Below are positions 51,452 through 59,956 of a stretch of DNA of 64,000 bases, one piece after another. The DNA is from Microbacterium pumilum (GTDB taxonomy: Bacteria; Actinomycetota; Actinomycetes; Actinomycetales; Microbacteriaceae). Below the pieces are notes generated by a model. The model ran no database searches. It was given only the letters and a program-made list of their open reading frames with translations, and had not been told where the DNA came from. The stretch lies in NCBI RefSeq assembly GCF_039530225.1, contig NZ_BAAAOH010000001.1, positions 744,001 to 808,000 on the forward strand, in the 5' to 3' direction. The position numbers and the translations under genes were made by a program. How positions within the stretch are numbered: position 1 is the stretch's first letter; each line of letters starts with the position of its first letter.

Positions 51452-52831
51452 GTGTCTTCTCTCCCCCCGCAGCCGCTCAGCCCACTCGACGGCCGCTACC
51501 AGGCCGCCGTTGCGCCCCTCGCCGACTTCCTGTCCGAGGCGGGCCTCAACCGCGCGCGCGTCGAGGTCGAGGTCGAATGGCTGATCGCCCTGACGGACCG
51601 CTCGCTGTTCGCCACGAACCCGCTGGACGACGAAGACAAGGCCCGCCTGCGGGCGCTGTACCTCGAGTTCGGGCAGGCCGAGATCGACTGGCTCGCCGAG
51701 AAGGAGGCGGTCACGCGTCACGACGTCAAGGCCGTCGAGTACCTCGTTCGCGACCGGCTCTCGACGCTCGGCCTGGATGCGATCGCCGAGCTCACCCACT
51801 TCGCGTGCACGAGCGAAGACGTCAACTCCACCTCCTATGCGCTCATCGTGCAGCGCGCGGTCGAGCGGGTGTGGTTGCCGAAGCTGCGCGAGGTGATCCG
51901 CACCCTCCGTGAGCTCGCCATCGCTCACCGCGATGCTCCGATGCTGTCGCGCACCCACGGGCAGCCCGCGACGCCCTCGACGATGGGGAAAGAGCTGGCG
52001 GTGTTCGCGTGGCGCCTCGAGCGCGTCGCGGCGCAGATCGCGGGCGGCGAGTACCTCGCCAAGTTCTCGGGAGCGACGGGCACCTGGTCGGCCCACCTGT
52101 CAGCGGCTCCGGATGTCGACTGGCCCGGGCTGTCGCGCTCGTTCATCGAGGGTCTCGGACTCGGCTTCAACGTGCTGACGACCCAGATCGAGTCGCACGA
52201 TTGGCAGGTCGAGCTGTACGACCGGGCACGGCATGCCGGCGGCATCCTGCACAATCTCGCGACCGACGTGTGGACATACATCTCGATCGGCTACTTCTCG
52301 CAGATCCCCGTCGCCGGCGCCACCGGGTCGTCGACCATGCCGCACAAGATCAACCCGATCCGGTTCGAGAACGCCGAGGCCAACCTCGAGATCTCGAGCG
52401 GGCTGTTCGCCACACTCTCGCAGACTCTGGTGACCTCACGGCTGCAGCGCGACCTGACCGACTCGACGACGCAGCGCAACATCGGCGTCGCCTTCGGACA
52501 CTCCCTGCTCGCACTCGACAACCTGCAGCGCGGGCTCGGCGAGATCTCGCTCGCCGAGGATGTGCTGCGGGCCGACCTCGACGCGAACTGGGAGGTGCTG
52601 GCCGAGGCCATCCAGACGGTCGTCCGCGCCGAGATCGCGGCCGGCCGCTCGCGGATCACGGATCCCTACGCGCTGCTCAAAGACCTCACGCGCGGGCGTC
52701 GCGTCGGCGCGGCCGAGCTCGCAGACTTCGTGCGCGGGCTCGACATCGGGGATGCCGCGAAGAATCGCCTGCTCGCATTGACACCCGCCACCTACACCGG
52801 GATCGCATCGGAGCTCGTCGACGAGCTATGA
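51452..52831 (+). CDS. purB: Adenylosuccinate lyase, PurB
   Basis: 459 residues beginning LSPLDGRYQAAVAPLADFLS, with SRTHGQPATPSTMGKELAVF and the family signature GSSTMPHKINPIRFENAEAN. It acts twice in purine synthesis, on SAICAR and on adenylosuccinate. GTG start 51452 is 48 bases after the phosphatase gene. Its last six bases overlap the converging membrane-protein gene. Confidence 0.96.
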   Translation: MSSLPPQPLSPLDGRYQAAVAPLADFLSEAGLNRARVEVEVEWLIALTDRSLFATNPLDDEDKARLRALYLEFGQAEIDWLAEKEAVTRHDVKAVEYLVRDRLSTLGLDAIAELTHFACTSEDVNSTSYALIVQRAVERVWLPKLREVIRTLRELAIAHRDAPMLSRTHGQPATPSTMGKELAVFAWRLERVAAQIAGGEYLAKFSGATGTWSAHLSAAPDVDWPGLSRSFIEGLGLGFNVLTTQIESHDWQVELYDRARHAGGILHNLATDVWTYISIGYFSQIPVAGATGSSTMPHKINPIRFENAEANLEISSGLFATLSQTLVTSRLQRDLTDSTTQRNIGVAFGHSLLALDNLQRGLGEISLAEDVLRADLDANWEVLAEAIQTVVRAEIAAGRSRITDPYALLKDLTRGRRVGAAELADFVRGLDIGDAAKNRLLALTPATYTGIASELVDEL

Positions 52832-53161
52832 CGAGGGCTTCGGCCCGTCTCCGGATGCCGTGGCATCCGGATCGTCATCTTCATCGTCGACCAGCACGCC
52901 GCGATCCACGGTCTTCGTGATCTGGGCTGGGTCGACGGCGAGAAGCAGCAGCGCGACGATGACGAGCACCGCGATGAACGAGATGCCCGCGATGATCAGC
53001 GCGAGCACGACCGCCGCCTGGCGCTCCTCCGCTGTCTGGGTCTGGAAGAACCCCATCGACACCAGCGTCACGATGCCGGCGAAGAGGGCTGCGCCGAATG
53101 CCAGCCCTAGCAGCTGCACGGGCTTCATCAGGTCGCGGCGGGTGGGTCGGTCGTCGCTCAC
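52826..53161 (-). CDS. Small two-pass membrane protein
   Basis: 111 residues from GTG 53161, which overlaps the stop of the upstream DUF308 gene (GTGA). It has two hydrophobic segments (PVQLLGLAFGAALFAGIVTL; VVLALIIAGISFIAVLVIVALL) and an acidic tail (VDDEDDDPDATASGDGPKP). The family is common in Microbacteriaceae as an uncharacterised protein. It overlaps the end of purB by six bases. Confidence 0.7.
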   Translation of the reverse strand: MSDDRPTRRDLMKPVQLLGLAFGAALFAGIVTLVSMGFFQTQTAEERQAAVVLALIIAGISFIAVLVIVALLLLAVDPAQITKTVDRGVLVDDEDDDPDATASGDGPKPSS

Positions 53162-53913
53162 GCGGAGTCCTTCTGGTCGGCGGGGGCGGACGCGTCGACG
53201 GTCGGGGGCTCGCCCGTCGCCGACGCGGCCACCTCGTCTGTGTCGGCTGCCGGCTTGCGCGGCGAGAACCCCGCGATCGCGAGGTACACGGCGATGATCG
53301 CCGCGTAGCCGCCGAAGAGGCCGACGCCGATGGTGATGCCGGTCAGTGTGAACGTCTGGTGCGCCTCGTCCACCGTGTACTGCAGCGCGTACTGCGTCGG
53401 TACGAAGAGCAGCGCGCCACCGAGAATCAAGGTGATCACGCCGACCACGACTCCGTCGCGTGATTCGCCTCCAGGGCCGGGCTCGACGAAGGGCCTCGGA
53501 TCCACGACCCCGGGAGCGATCTCGCGCCGCACGCGCGTTCGCCCTGCGTTGCGCAGGTCGCGCCATCCCGCGATCAGCTCGATCGCACCGCTGATCAGCG
53601 CCCAGGCGATGACAGTGGCGAAGAAGCCGGTGACGGTTCGCAGCGTGCCGATGCCGCCGGCCAGTCCCGCGATCAGAGCGACCGTGCCCAGCAGTGCGGC
53701 CGGCCAGCGTCGTCCCGAGGGGTAGACCAGCCACACGGCGCCGAAGAGCACGAAGGCTGTGGTGATCGCGAACCCGCTGAACACCGACATCCCGATCACA
53801 GCGGAGTGGTCGGGCGAGAACGTCACCATGATCGCGGCGAGCGCGGCGAGGGCTGCGCGGGCGATCTGCAGGTGACGCACTTCGAGAGTGCGGGCGGGCG
53901 GGGCTGACGTCAC
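53158..53913 (-). CDS. HdeD/DUF308-like membrane protein
   Basis: 251 residues with about six hydrophobic segments (ALAALAAIMVTFSPDHSAVI, WALISGAIELIAGWRDLR and others). The pattern fits the DUF308/HdeD group, often misnamed acyl-CoA synthetase in actinomycetes. No catalytic motif is present. The Lys/Asp-rich tail is cytoplasmic. It is coupled to the small membrane protein after it. GTG start. Confidence 0.65.
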   Translation of the reverse strand: MTSAPPARTLEVRHLQIARAALAALAAIMVTFSPDHSAVIGMSVFSGFAITTAFVLFGAVWLVYPSGRRWPAALLGTVALIAGLAGGIGTLRTVTGFFATVIAWALISGAIELIAGWRDLRNAGRTRVRREIAPGVVDPRPFVEPGPGGESRDGVVVGVITLILGGALLFVPTQYALQYTVDEAHQTFTLTGITIGVGLFGGYAAIIAVYLAIAGFSPRKPAADTDEVAASATGEPPTVDASAPADQKDSA

Positions 53914-53981
53914 GACGGTTCCTGGTGGGACGGGAGGGATGCCTCCAGTCTAGGTCGTGCGGAAGTTCGGGCCTCCGCGGC

Positions 53982-54947
53982 TCAAAGTCCTTCGTAGGCC
54001 TCGCCGTGCTGGCCGGTGAGCGCTCGGGGGGTTCCGTCGACCGACAGGATGAAGCGCGATGCGACCATCGCGCGGGGAACGAGCTGCGCATCGACGGCCT
54101 GCAGGACACCGGGTGCCTCGTTGCCGACCCAGACGCAGTCGAGCGCGCGGACGGTTTCGACGAACCGCGCCTTCGCCTCGTCGTCCAGGTAGAGCAGCAC
54201 CGCGGAGTGGAAGACGACGAGCGTGGCATCCGTCGGCGCCTGCGATGCAAGCCGCTCGAGTTCGTCGTTGATGTCGCCGGTCACGATGTGCGTGGGCTCG
54301 GATGCCGCGACCGCCGCGGCGGCGCGGAGGCGGCGACGCCGCTCGTCGTGCTCGGGCCAGATGAGGGTCTCGAGCCAGTCACGATCGGCGGGGTTCGACA
54401 CTTCGAGCGGATTCCGATCGATGCCCGCGCGCCATACGACCTCGGGAACCGTGGCCGGAAGCGTCGCGTTGCGCAGTTCGCAGCGGAGGCGGACCGCGCT
54501 CGGCCCGGTGGGCGGGTCGAGCGCGACCACCCCTCCGTCGGTGACGTAGTCGTAGCTGTAGCGATCGGGGTGGAGGCACAGGCCCGCCGACGTCCCGACC
54601 TCGAGCAGCGCGATGGGACCCTCGATGAGCCCGAACGCGGGCAGGAGCGTCGCGCAGCGCCCCGCCTCATTCGTCTGCGTCTCATGGGTCAGCGCGATCT
54701 CGCGGATCGCGTCCCAGTGCGCCCGCATCCACTCGCGCATGACCGCCCAGTCCTCGAGCGGCGCTCCCGCCGCACGCGCGGAGGCGAACACCAGGGTCGC
54801 GATGCGCTTCGACCGCGGAAGCTCATCGATCCTGGAGAGGATGTCGGCATCCGACGCGACGCCGCGTGCCCACGCCTCGTATATGGGCGAGCTGCCGTGC
54901 GCGCCGAATTCGGCGAAGACGAGGTAGTGCTCGGCGGTGGTGGCCAC
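53982..54947 (-). CDS. DUF2332 domain protein
   Basis: 321 residues from GTG 54947, with GGAGGA eight bases upstream. It carries the DUF2332 pattern: FAEFGAHGSSPIYEAWARGV, LLEVGTSAGLCLHPDRYSYD, then RAGIDRNPLEVSNPADRDWL and VVFHSAVLLYLDDEAKARF. LLEVGTSAGL looks like a SAM-binding loop, so a methyltransferase-like role is possible. Single gene between the DUF308 and VOC genes. Confidence 0.85.
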   Translation of the reverse strand: MATTAEHYLVFAEFGAHGSSPIYEAWARGVASDADILSRIDELPRSKRIATLVFASARAAGAPLEDWAVMREWMRAHWDAIREIALTHETQTNEAGRCATLLPAFGLIEGPIALLEVGTSAGLCLHPDRYSYDYVTDGGVVALDPPTGPSAVRLRCELRNATLPATVPEVVWRAGIDRNPLEVSNPADRDWLETLIWPEHDERRRRLRAAAAVAASEPTHIVTGDINDELERLASQAPTDATLVVFHSAVLLYLDDEAKARFVETVRALDCVWVGNEAPGVLQAVDAQLVPRAMVASRFILSVDGTPRALTGQHGEAYEGL

Positions 54948-55019
54948 CCGCCGATCCTCCCACCGCAGGCGGTAGGCGTGCGCCCGCACCCGTCGTGCCG
55001 TGCCCGCGCGGGCGACCGT

Positions 55020-55400
55020 TCAGCGAGCACTGCCCCCGGGACGGTCTTCGATGAGGTGCAGCTGCGTGCCGTCCAGGTCGATGAGGAAGGCAGCGCGCTG
55101 TCCCCAGGACTGCATCGCGATCGCCGTGATCCGAGGGATGCCCCTCGATGACTCGGGGACTCCCGCGGCGACGACCGCCGAGCGCAGGCCCTCGAGATCG
55201 TCCACCCGGATGCTGCACATGAACGAACTCGTCGCCGGGTCGAGGTCGGGCATCGGAAAGAACTCGAGCTGCAGCGTGCCGCGCGCAACGATCAGCCAGC
55301 CGTCGTCATGGAACGACTCGGCGAAGCCGAACGCACCGTAGAACTCCGCCGTCGCTGCGAAGTCGCGTGACGGCAGGTTGGGGACCGCACGATCGACCAT
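55020..55400 (-). CDS. VOC-superfamily (glyoxalase/bleomycin-resistance-like) protein
   Basis: 126 residues, VPNLPSRDFAATAEFYGAFG at the start, ending FLIDLDGTQLHLIED, the single-domain VOC fold of bleomycin-binding proteins. It could bind an antibiotic or other small hydrophobic ligand. Dimerisation is typical of the fold. Substrate unknown. Confidence 0.82.
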   Translation of the reverse strand: MVDRAVPNLPSRDFAATAEFYGAFGFAESFHDDGWLIVARGTLQLEFFPMPDLDPATSSFMCSIRVDDLEGLRSAVVAAGVPESSRGIPRITAIAMQSWGQRAAFLIDLDGTQLHLIEDRPGGSAR

Positions 55401-55440
55401 GGCGAGAGGGTACCCCGAGTGCCGGCTTGAGCGCGCTGAA

Positions 55441-56349
55441 TCATCGGCGAGCGGGTCCCGGCGCCGGCATCCTGCGACGGATCCGCCGCAGGATGCGGCT
55501 GCCCTGCGAGATGACCACGACGCCCGCGATCACCACGAGCCCGCCGATGAGTTCCGCGGGGAGAGGGATCTCGCCGAGCCACACCCAGGAGATGAATACG
55601 GCGATCGGGGGGACGAGGTACAGCAGCGATGTCGACACGGCCACCGGAAGCCGGGCGACGGCATACGCCCACAGCACGAACCCGAGTGCCGAGGGCAGCA
55701 GACCGAGATAGATCGCCGCCACCCAGCCACCCGAGCCCGCCGACGAGAGCTGGTCCCATCCGAACGGGACGAATGGGATCGTCATGATGGTGCCGGCGAC
55801 CATCGCGTATGTCGCGACCTCGAGGCCGGTGTAGGTGCGCAGCAGCGGGCGCTGCAGCGGATGGTAAATCCCCTGCACGATCATCGCCGCCAGGACGATC
55901 CCTACCGAGGCCGAAAGCGAGACGCCCGCCCGCGCGAGACAGACGATCGCGACACCGGTGAGTGCCACCGCACTGCCGACGAGCGTGCTGCGGCTGATGG
56001 GCTCGCGGAAGAGTACCCACGCGACGGCGACCGACACGAGCGGAGCCGCCGCCACGACGATGCTCGCCGTGCCGGCCGGCACCCGCAGCTCGCTGGCGTT
56101 GAGCAGCAGCTGGTACGCCGTCATGCCGAAGAACCCCGCGCCGGCGATCCATCCCAGATCCCGCGCCTTCGGAATGCGCGCTCCTCGCAGCACCGCGACG
56201 ATGAGCAGAGCCGCCATGGCGACGACGAGACGGATGAACGACAGCCCGATCACGCCGAGCTCGGGCACCGCAACCTGGATGGCCGGAAACGCGCTCGCCC
56301 AGAGGGCGACCACGCCGCACCCGGCGATGACCGCGCGCTTCACCTTCAT
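55441..56349 (-). CDS. EamA/DMT-family transporter
   Basis: 302 residues with ten hydrophobic segments in two repeats (first CGVVALWASAFPAIQVAVPE). The second repeat shows FISWVWLGEIPLPAELIGG, the usual EamA pattern. It diverges from a LysR regulator across 70 bases that hold an inverted repeat (56386-56402), the usual arrangement for a regulated exporter. The tail (RRIRRRMPAPGPARR) is basic. Substrate unknown. Confidence 0.83.
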   Translation of the reverse strand: MKVKRAVIAGCGVVALWASAFPAIQVAVPELGVIGLSFIRLVVAMAALLIVAVLRGARIPKARDLGWIAGAGFFGMTAYQLLLNASELRVPAGTASIVVAAAPLVSVAVAWVLFREPISRSTLVGSAVALTGVAIVCLARAGVSLSASVGIVLAAMIVQGIYHPLQRPLLRTYTGLEVATYAMVAGTIMTIPFVPFGWDQLSSAGSGGWVAAIYLGLLPSALGFVLWAYAVARLPVAVSTSLLYLVPPIAVFISWVWLGEIPLPAELIGGLVVIAGVVVISQGSRILRRIRRRMPAPGPARR

Positions 56350-56385
56350 GTCTCGAGCCTGACGCGCGCATCACCGAAGCACTAC

Positions 56386-56402
56386 TGAGTTCTACTGACT
56401 CA
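56386..56402. promoter_or_regulatory. Inverted repeat in the EamA/LysR divergent promoter
   Basis: TGAGT (56386-56390) and ACTCA (56398-56402) form a 17-base palindrome with a 7-base centre, overlapping two CTACTGA direct repeats. It lies just upstream of the LysR -10 box and is a candidate LysR-type binding site. Confidence 0.5.
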
Positions 56403-56407
56403 TTTAG

Positions 56408-56413
56408 TAAGCT
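56408..56413 (+). promoter_or_regulatory. -10 box of a probable leaderless promoter (TAAGCT)
   Basis: TAAGCT, then six bases, then the ATG at 56420. The spacing is the same as at 21449 and 23675, and no Shine-Dalgarno sequence is seen. Confidence 0.55.
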
Positions 56414-56419
56414 GCGCTT

Positions 56420-57343
56420 ATGATCGATGTCCGTAAACTCCGGATGCTGGCTGCTCTGGACCGGCTGGGAACGCTCGCGGCCGTGGCGGAGGAACTGCGA
56501 CTGACGGCCCCCGGCATCTCGATGCAGCTGAGCGCCCTCGAGCGCGAGCTCGGAGTCGCACTGACCGAGCGACAGGGCCGACGGCTCGTGCTCACCCCTG
56601 CGGGAAAGCTCCTCGCCGCGCACGGACGCGTTCTGGTCGACCGTCTCTCGCTGGCCGAGCTCGAGGTCACAGCGCTACGACTCGGCGAAGTCGGAAGTTA
56701 CCGAGTGGCGGCCTTCCCATCGGCAGCCCGGACGTTCGTCGCCGACGCCTGGCGTCGCCTGCTCGCCGAGGGCGCGGGCGTCTCGCTGACCTTGACGACA
56801 CCTGAGCCGGAGGATGCGCTCGCGGCTCTCACGACCGGTGAGACCGATCTCGCCGTCGTGCATTCCTACTCGAATGTGCCGCGGGACATCCCCGACGGCG
56901 TTGCACTCCACGCCATCGTGACGGAGCCGGTGTGGCTCGCGATGCGTGCGGACGACCCGCTCGGTGCGCCCGCAGTCGACCTCGCCGAGCTCGCGAACCG
57001 CCCCTGGATCACCCCCACGCCCGACCTCACCTGCTTCGAGATGACCGAGCGCGCTTGCGGACTGGCGGGCTTCCGCCCCCGCATCGTTGCGCAGTCGATG
57101 GATTTCCAGGTGCAGCTCGAGCTGGTCGCAGCCGGCGTCGGCGTCGCCCTCGTGCCCGACCTCACGGTCGCCGCCCTTCCTCGCGAGGTCGTCCTCGTTC
57201 GTCCTGCGCAGGCGCTGAGCCGCCGCATCCATGCCGCGCAGCGTTCGTCGACGCACGGTGACCCCGGGGTGGCGCGCCTGGTCGAGGCGTTCCGAGTCGC
57301 CGCAACCGGGCGAGTCCGGCAAGACACGTCCTTGCCCGACTAG
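56420..57343 (+). CDS. LysR-family transcriptional regulator
   Basis: 307 residues. The N-terminal helix-turn-helix is LDRLGTLAAVAEELRLTAPG then ISMQLSALERELGVALTERQ, followed by a substrate-binding domain of the usual two lobes. It probably controls the divergent EamA gene. The promoter seems leaderless (TAAGCT at 56408). The C-terminus is slightly extended with a polar tail. Confidence 0.9.
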   Translation: MIDVRKLRMLAALDRLGTLAAVAEELRLTAPGISMQLSALERELGVALTERQGRRLVLTPAGKLLAAHGRVLVDRLSLAELEVTALRLGEVGSYRVAAFPSAARTFVADAWRRLLAEGAGVSLTLTTPEPEDALAALTTGETDLAVVHSYSNVPRDIPDGVALHAIVTEPVWLAMRADDPLGAPAVDLAELANRPWITPTPDLTCFEMTERACGLAGFRPRIVAQSMDFQVQLELVAAGVGVALVPDLTVAALPREVVLVRPAQALSRRIHAAQRSSTHGDPGVARLVEAFRVAATGRVRQDTSLPD

Positions 57344-57480
57344 CGCCGACCGCCGGGGCGCTCTTCGCTGCTCCTCCGCGCGGTCGAAATCAGTATCCGC
57401 TGCCCCTGCGAACCGGCGCGTACGGCGGTTTGGTCAGCGCGAGCGACACAGCGGGATGTCGCGCCACGCCGCACCGGTCC

Positions 57481-58515
57481 TCAGTCCCAGACGGCGACCG
57501 TCATGCCCGCCGACGGAGCGGGGCCCGACATCCCCGCCAGCGCCCCGCCGAGTTCGTCGAAGCCGATCCTCCGACCGAGGGTGAGGGCGGGTGAGAGCCG
57601 CCCCTCGGCTATCTGAGCGAGCATGGCCGGATACTCGTGTGCCGCCATGCCGTGGCTGCCGAGGATGTCGAGCTCGTTCGCGACCACGTCGCCCATCGGG
57701 AGCGGCGGCATCGCCTCGTCGCCGAGCAGCAGCCCCACCTGCACGTGGCGCCCGCGCGGGCGCAGACTCGCGATCGACGCGCGGCACGTGGCAGCGCTCC
57801 CGAACGCGTCGAGCGACACGTGCGCCCCACCGCCGGTGATCGAGCGGATCTCGTCGACCGCCGTCGGGCCGGCCCGCAGTATGACTGCGCCGAGCCGCTC
57901 CGCCGCGGCGAGCGCACCGGGAGCGACATCCACCGCCACGACCTGAGCCCCCGCCGCCCGGGCCACGACGATCGCCGAAAGCCCGATGCCGCCGCAGCCA
58001 TGAACCGCGACCGACTCGCCGGGCCGGACGGCCGCCCGAGTGACGACGGCCCGGTAGGCCGTGGCGAATCGACAGCCGAGGGCGGCTGCCTCGGCGTACC
58101 CGAGCGCATCGGGCAGCGCGACGAGGTTGAGGTCTGCCTCGAGCACCACGACGAGGTCGGCGAACGATCCCCACAGAGTGAACCCGGGCTGCTCCTGCCT
58201 GGTGCACACCTGGTTGTCGCCCGCACGGCACTGCGCGCAACGGCCGCAGGCGTACACGAACGGCGCTGTCACCCGATCACCGACCCGAGAGCGGGTGACC
58301 TCTGCGCCGAGCTGCTCGACGACGCCGGCGAACTCGTGACCGGGCACATGCGGCGTCCGGACGCTCGAATCGTGGCCTGTCCAGGCGTGCCAGTCGCTGC
58401 GGCACACGCCGGTCGCCTTCACACGGACGACCGCACCGGTCGGCGGACACTCCGGAGCCGGCACATCCGCGATGCGCGGCATGATTCCGAACTCCTCGAT
58501 CAGCACAGCCCGCAT
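57481..58515 (-). CDS. Zinc-dependent alcohol dehydrogenase
   Basis: 344 residues from ATG 58515 (MRAVLIEEFGIMPRIAD). The catalytic zinc ligands are in GVCRSDWHAW and GHEFAGVV. The structural zinc has CGRCAQCRAGDNQVC, all four cysteines. The cofactor loop is VHGCGGIGLSAIVVA. It oxidises alcohols or reduces aldehydes with NAD(P). GGGGGAGGG precedes the ATG. The upstream in-frame ATG 42 bases earlier has no better RBS. Confidence 0.9.
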   Translation of the reverse strand: MRAVLIEEFGIMPRIADVPAPECPPTGAVVRVKATGVCRSDWHAWTGHDSSVRTPHVPGHEFAGVVEQLGAEVTRSRVGDRVTAPFVYACGRCAQCRAGDNQVCTRQEQPGFTLWGSFADLVVVLEADLNLVALPDALGYAEAAALGCRFATAYRAVVTRAAVRPGESVAVHGCGGIGLSAIVVARAAGAQVVAVDVAPGALAAAERLGAVILRAGPTAVDEIRSITGGGAHVSLDAFGSAATCRASIASLRPRGRHVQVGLLLGDEAMPPLPMGDVVANELDILGSHGMAAHEYPAMLAQIAEGRLSPALTLGRRIGFDELGGALAGMSGPAPSAGMTVAVWD

Positions 58516-58950
58516 GGGCGCCCTCCCCCTTGTCCTGCGGTTCGACGCTAGTGTCATCGGTTCACGAATCGCTGCGGCGACAGCCCAAGAGGCCGGCGCT
58601 CACTCGTCGGGCATCCGGACGAGATGATGGCCGCCGACATTGATGCCCCGCAGCAGTGCAACAGCGGATGTCGCCGACATGCGGCCATTGTCATCGCAAG
58701 CGAAGCCGGGCTCAACCCGTCGCCCTCACCGGGACGACCCCGTCACTGAGGCAGAACTCGTCGATGGCGGATCATCCGGTCCCCGCGCGAGGTTGACATC
58801 GAGGTGCGGGCGGTGCGGCCGATCTTCGGTCCGTGGTGTGATGGGGACCCCGCTGGGCGGGTGAGGTCCTCGACCCGTGGGACGGGGGTTGTATCTTTCC
58901 GCGCCGTCGATCCTCCTCACTTGCAACCATCCAGACCAAGGGAGACTCGG
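58516..58950. other. Intergenic gap with no supported gene
   Basis: 435 bases between the divergent alcohol dehydrogenase and the AGxINN gene. A consensus TTGACA is at 58793-58798 but has no -10 at normal spacing. A weak TATCTT is at 58892-58897. Several GC-rich half-palindromes lie around 58670. No coding frame, tRNA or repeat shared with the rest of the window was recognised. Confidence 0.5.
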
Positions 58951-59442
58951 GTGAGCAATCCAGCACCTACCCCTAACGCCGGAGCGCCTCGCTTCGACGT
59001 GCACAGCCAATCGGCGGGCGCCATCAACAACGTCGGCCGCGACCAGTACACGTCGTACGTCGCGCACATCCAGTCGCAACGGGAGTCCTTCCTCCGCGAC
59101 GTGGCGGCGACGCGCTCCAAGGCGCGCTGGCTCGTGTGGCTCGGCCTGCTCGGCATCCTCGCCGGCACAAGCATCTTCCTCTGGATCTTCGCCGGCTACT
59201 TCGACGCCTTCGCCGACGCCTTCCGCAACATGGGCGACCCCACTGCCTTCGAGTACGTGTTCGAGGCCGGGTTCGGCCAGGAGATCGCAGGCGTCAACGC
59301 CCTCATCGTGGGGTTGGGCGCGGCCATGATCGGACAGGTGATGGTGATCGTCGGCATCATCCTGCACATCGTCGCCACCGCTCGGCGCAGGCGAGTCGAT
59401 CGCGAACTGACCGTGCCCGCACCATGGAACTTCGCCGGATAG
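58951..59442 (+). CDS. Two-pass membrane protein with N-terminal AGxINN motif (TRADD-N-associated membrane-like)
   Basis: 163 residues from GTG 58951, with AAGGGAG six bases upstream. The N-terminus has SAGAINNVGRDQYTSYV (21-37), then a charged helix (RESFLRDVAATRSKARW) and two membrane segments (about 60-83 and 114-143). The GxINNxxxDQ motif recurs in the next gene. It resembles the membrane domain described with bacterial TRADD-N proteins, and amyloid-like signalling motifs. This assignment is from memory, not a search. It forms an operon with the gene at 59453. Confidence 0.6.
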   Translation: MSNPAPTPNAGAPRFDVHSQSAGAINNVGRDQYTSYVAHIQSQRESFLRDVAATRSKARWLVWLGLLGILAGTSIFLWIFAGYFDAFADAFRNMGDPTAFEYVFEAGFGQEIAGVNALIVGLGAAMIGQVMVIVGIILHIVATARRRRVDRELTVPAPWNFAG

Positions 59443-59452
59443 GAATGGCGCC

Positions 59453-59842
59453 ATGACCTTCCACATCGGACAGCAGAACGCCGGGGTGATCAACAACACC
59501 GAGGGTGACCAGATCATCCACGGCGGGCAGCGCGGCACATTCGTGTCGGCGGATCCTTCGCAGGCCCTTGCGGCCCTGCGCGCCGCTCTCGGCGAAGTGG
59601 CCCTTCCCTCCGGCACGGCCGAAGCCGTGAGTAGCGACCTCGACCAGGCGGCGGCCGCCATCCAACAGGCCGAGCCCGATAAGGAGCGCGCCGCCGGTCC
59701 GCTCGAGAGGGTGACCCAGACGCTGAAGTCGACTGGCGCGCTGGCGGCCGCGGGTGCCGCGCTCATCGCACCGCTGCAGGTGCTCGGGCAGTGGCTCGGC
59801 CCCCTCGGCGCGGGATTGCTGAAGCTGCTGCCCTTCATCTGA
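59453..59842 (+). CDS. Small protein with AGxINN motif and hydrophobic C-terminus
   Basis: 129 residues. It starts MTFHIGQQNAGVINNTEGDQ; residues 10-20 repeat the AGxINNxxxDQ motif of the neighbouring protein, followed by IIHGGQ. A helical middle (DPSQALAALRAALGEVALP) leads to a C-terminal hydrophobic stretch (about 95-129, ending LGPLGAGLLKLLPFI). This could insert in or lie on the membrane. The two proteins may assemble through the shared motif. Ten bases separate the genes. No enzyme is seen. Confidence 0.6.
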   Translation: MTFHIGQQNAGVINNTEGDQIIHGGQRGTFVSADPSQALAALRAALGEVALPSGTAEAVSSDLDQAAAAIQQAEPDKERAAGPLERVTQTLKSTGALAAAGAALIAPLQVLGQWLGPLGAGLLKLLPFI

Positions 59843-59956
59843 GTCGGGGAGGGACCCCGTTGGACATCCGCGGCGGCGCTCCCTAGCGTTGAGGCGGATG
59901 GGCGGCAGAGCACCGCCCACGGCCGTTCCGGCATCCGCCATCGCAAGGGAGTACCC

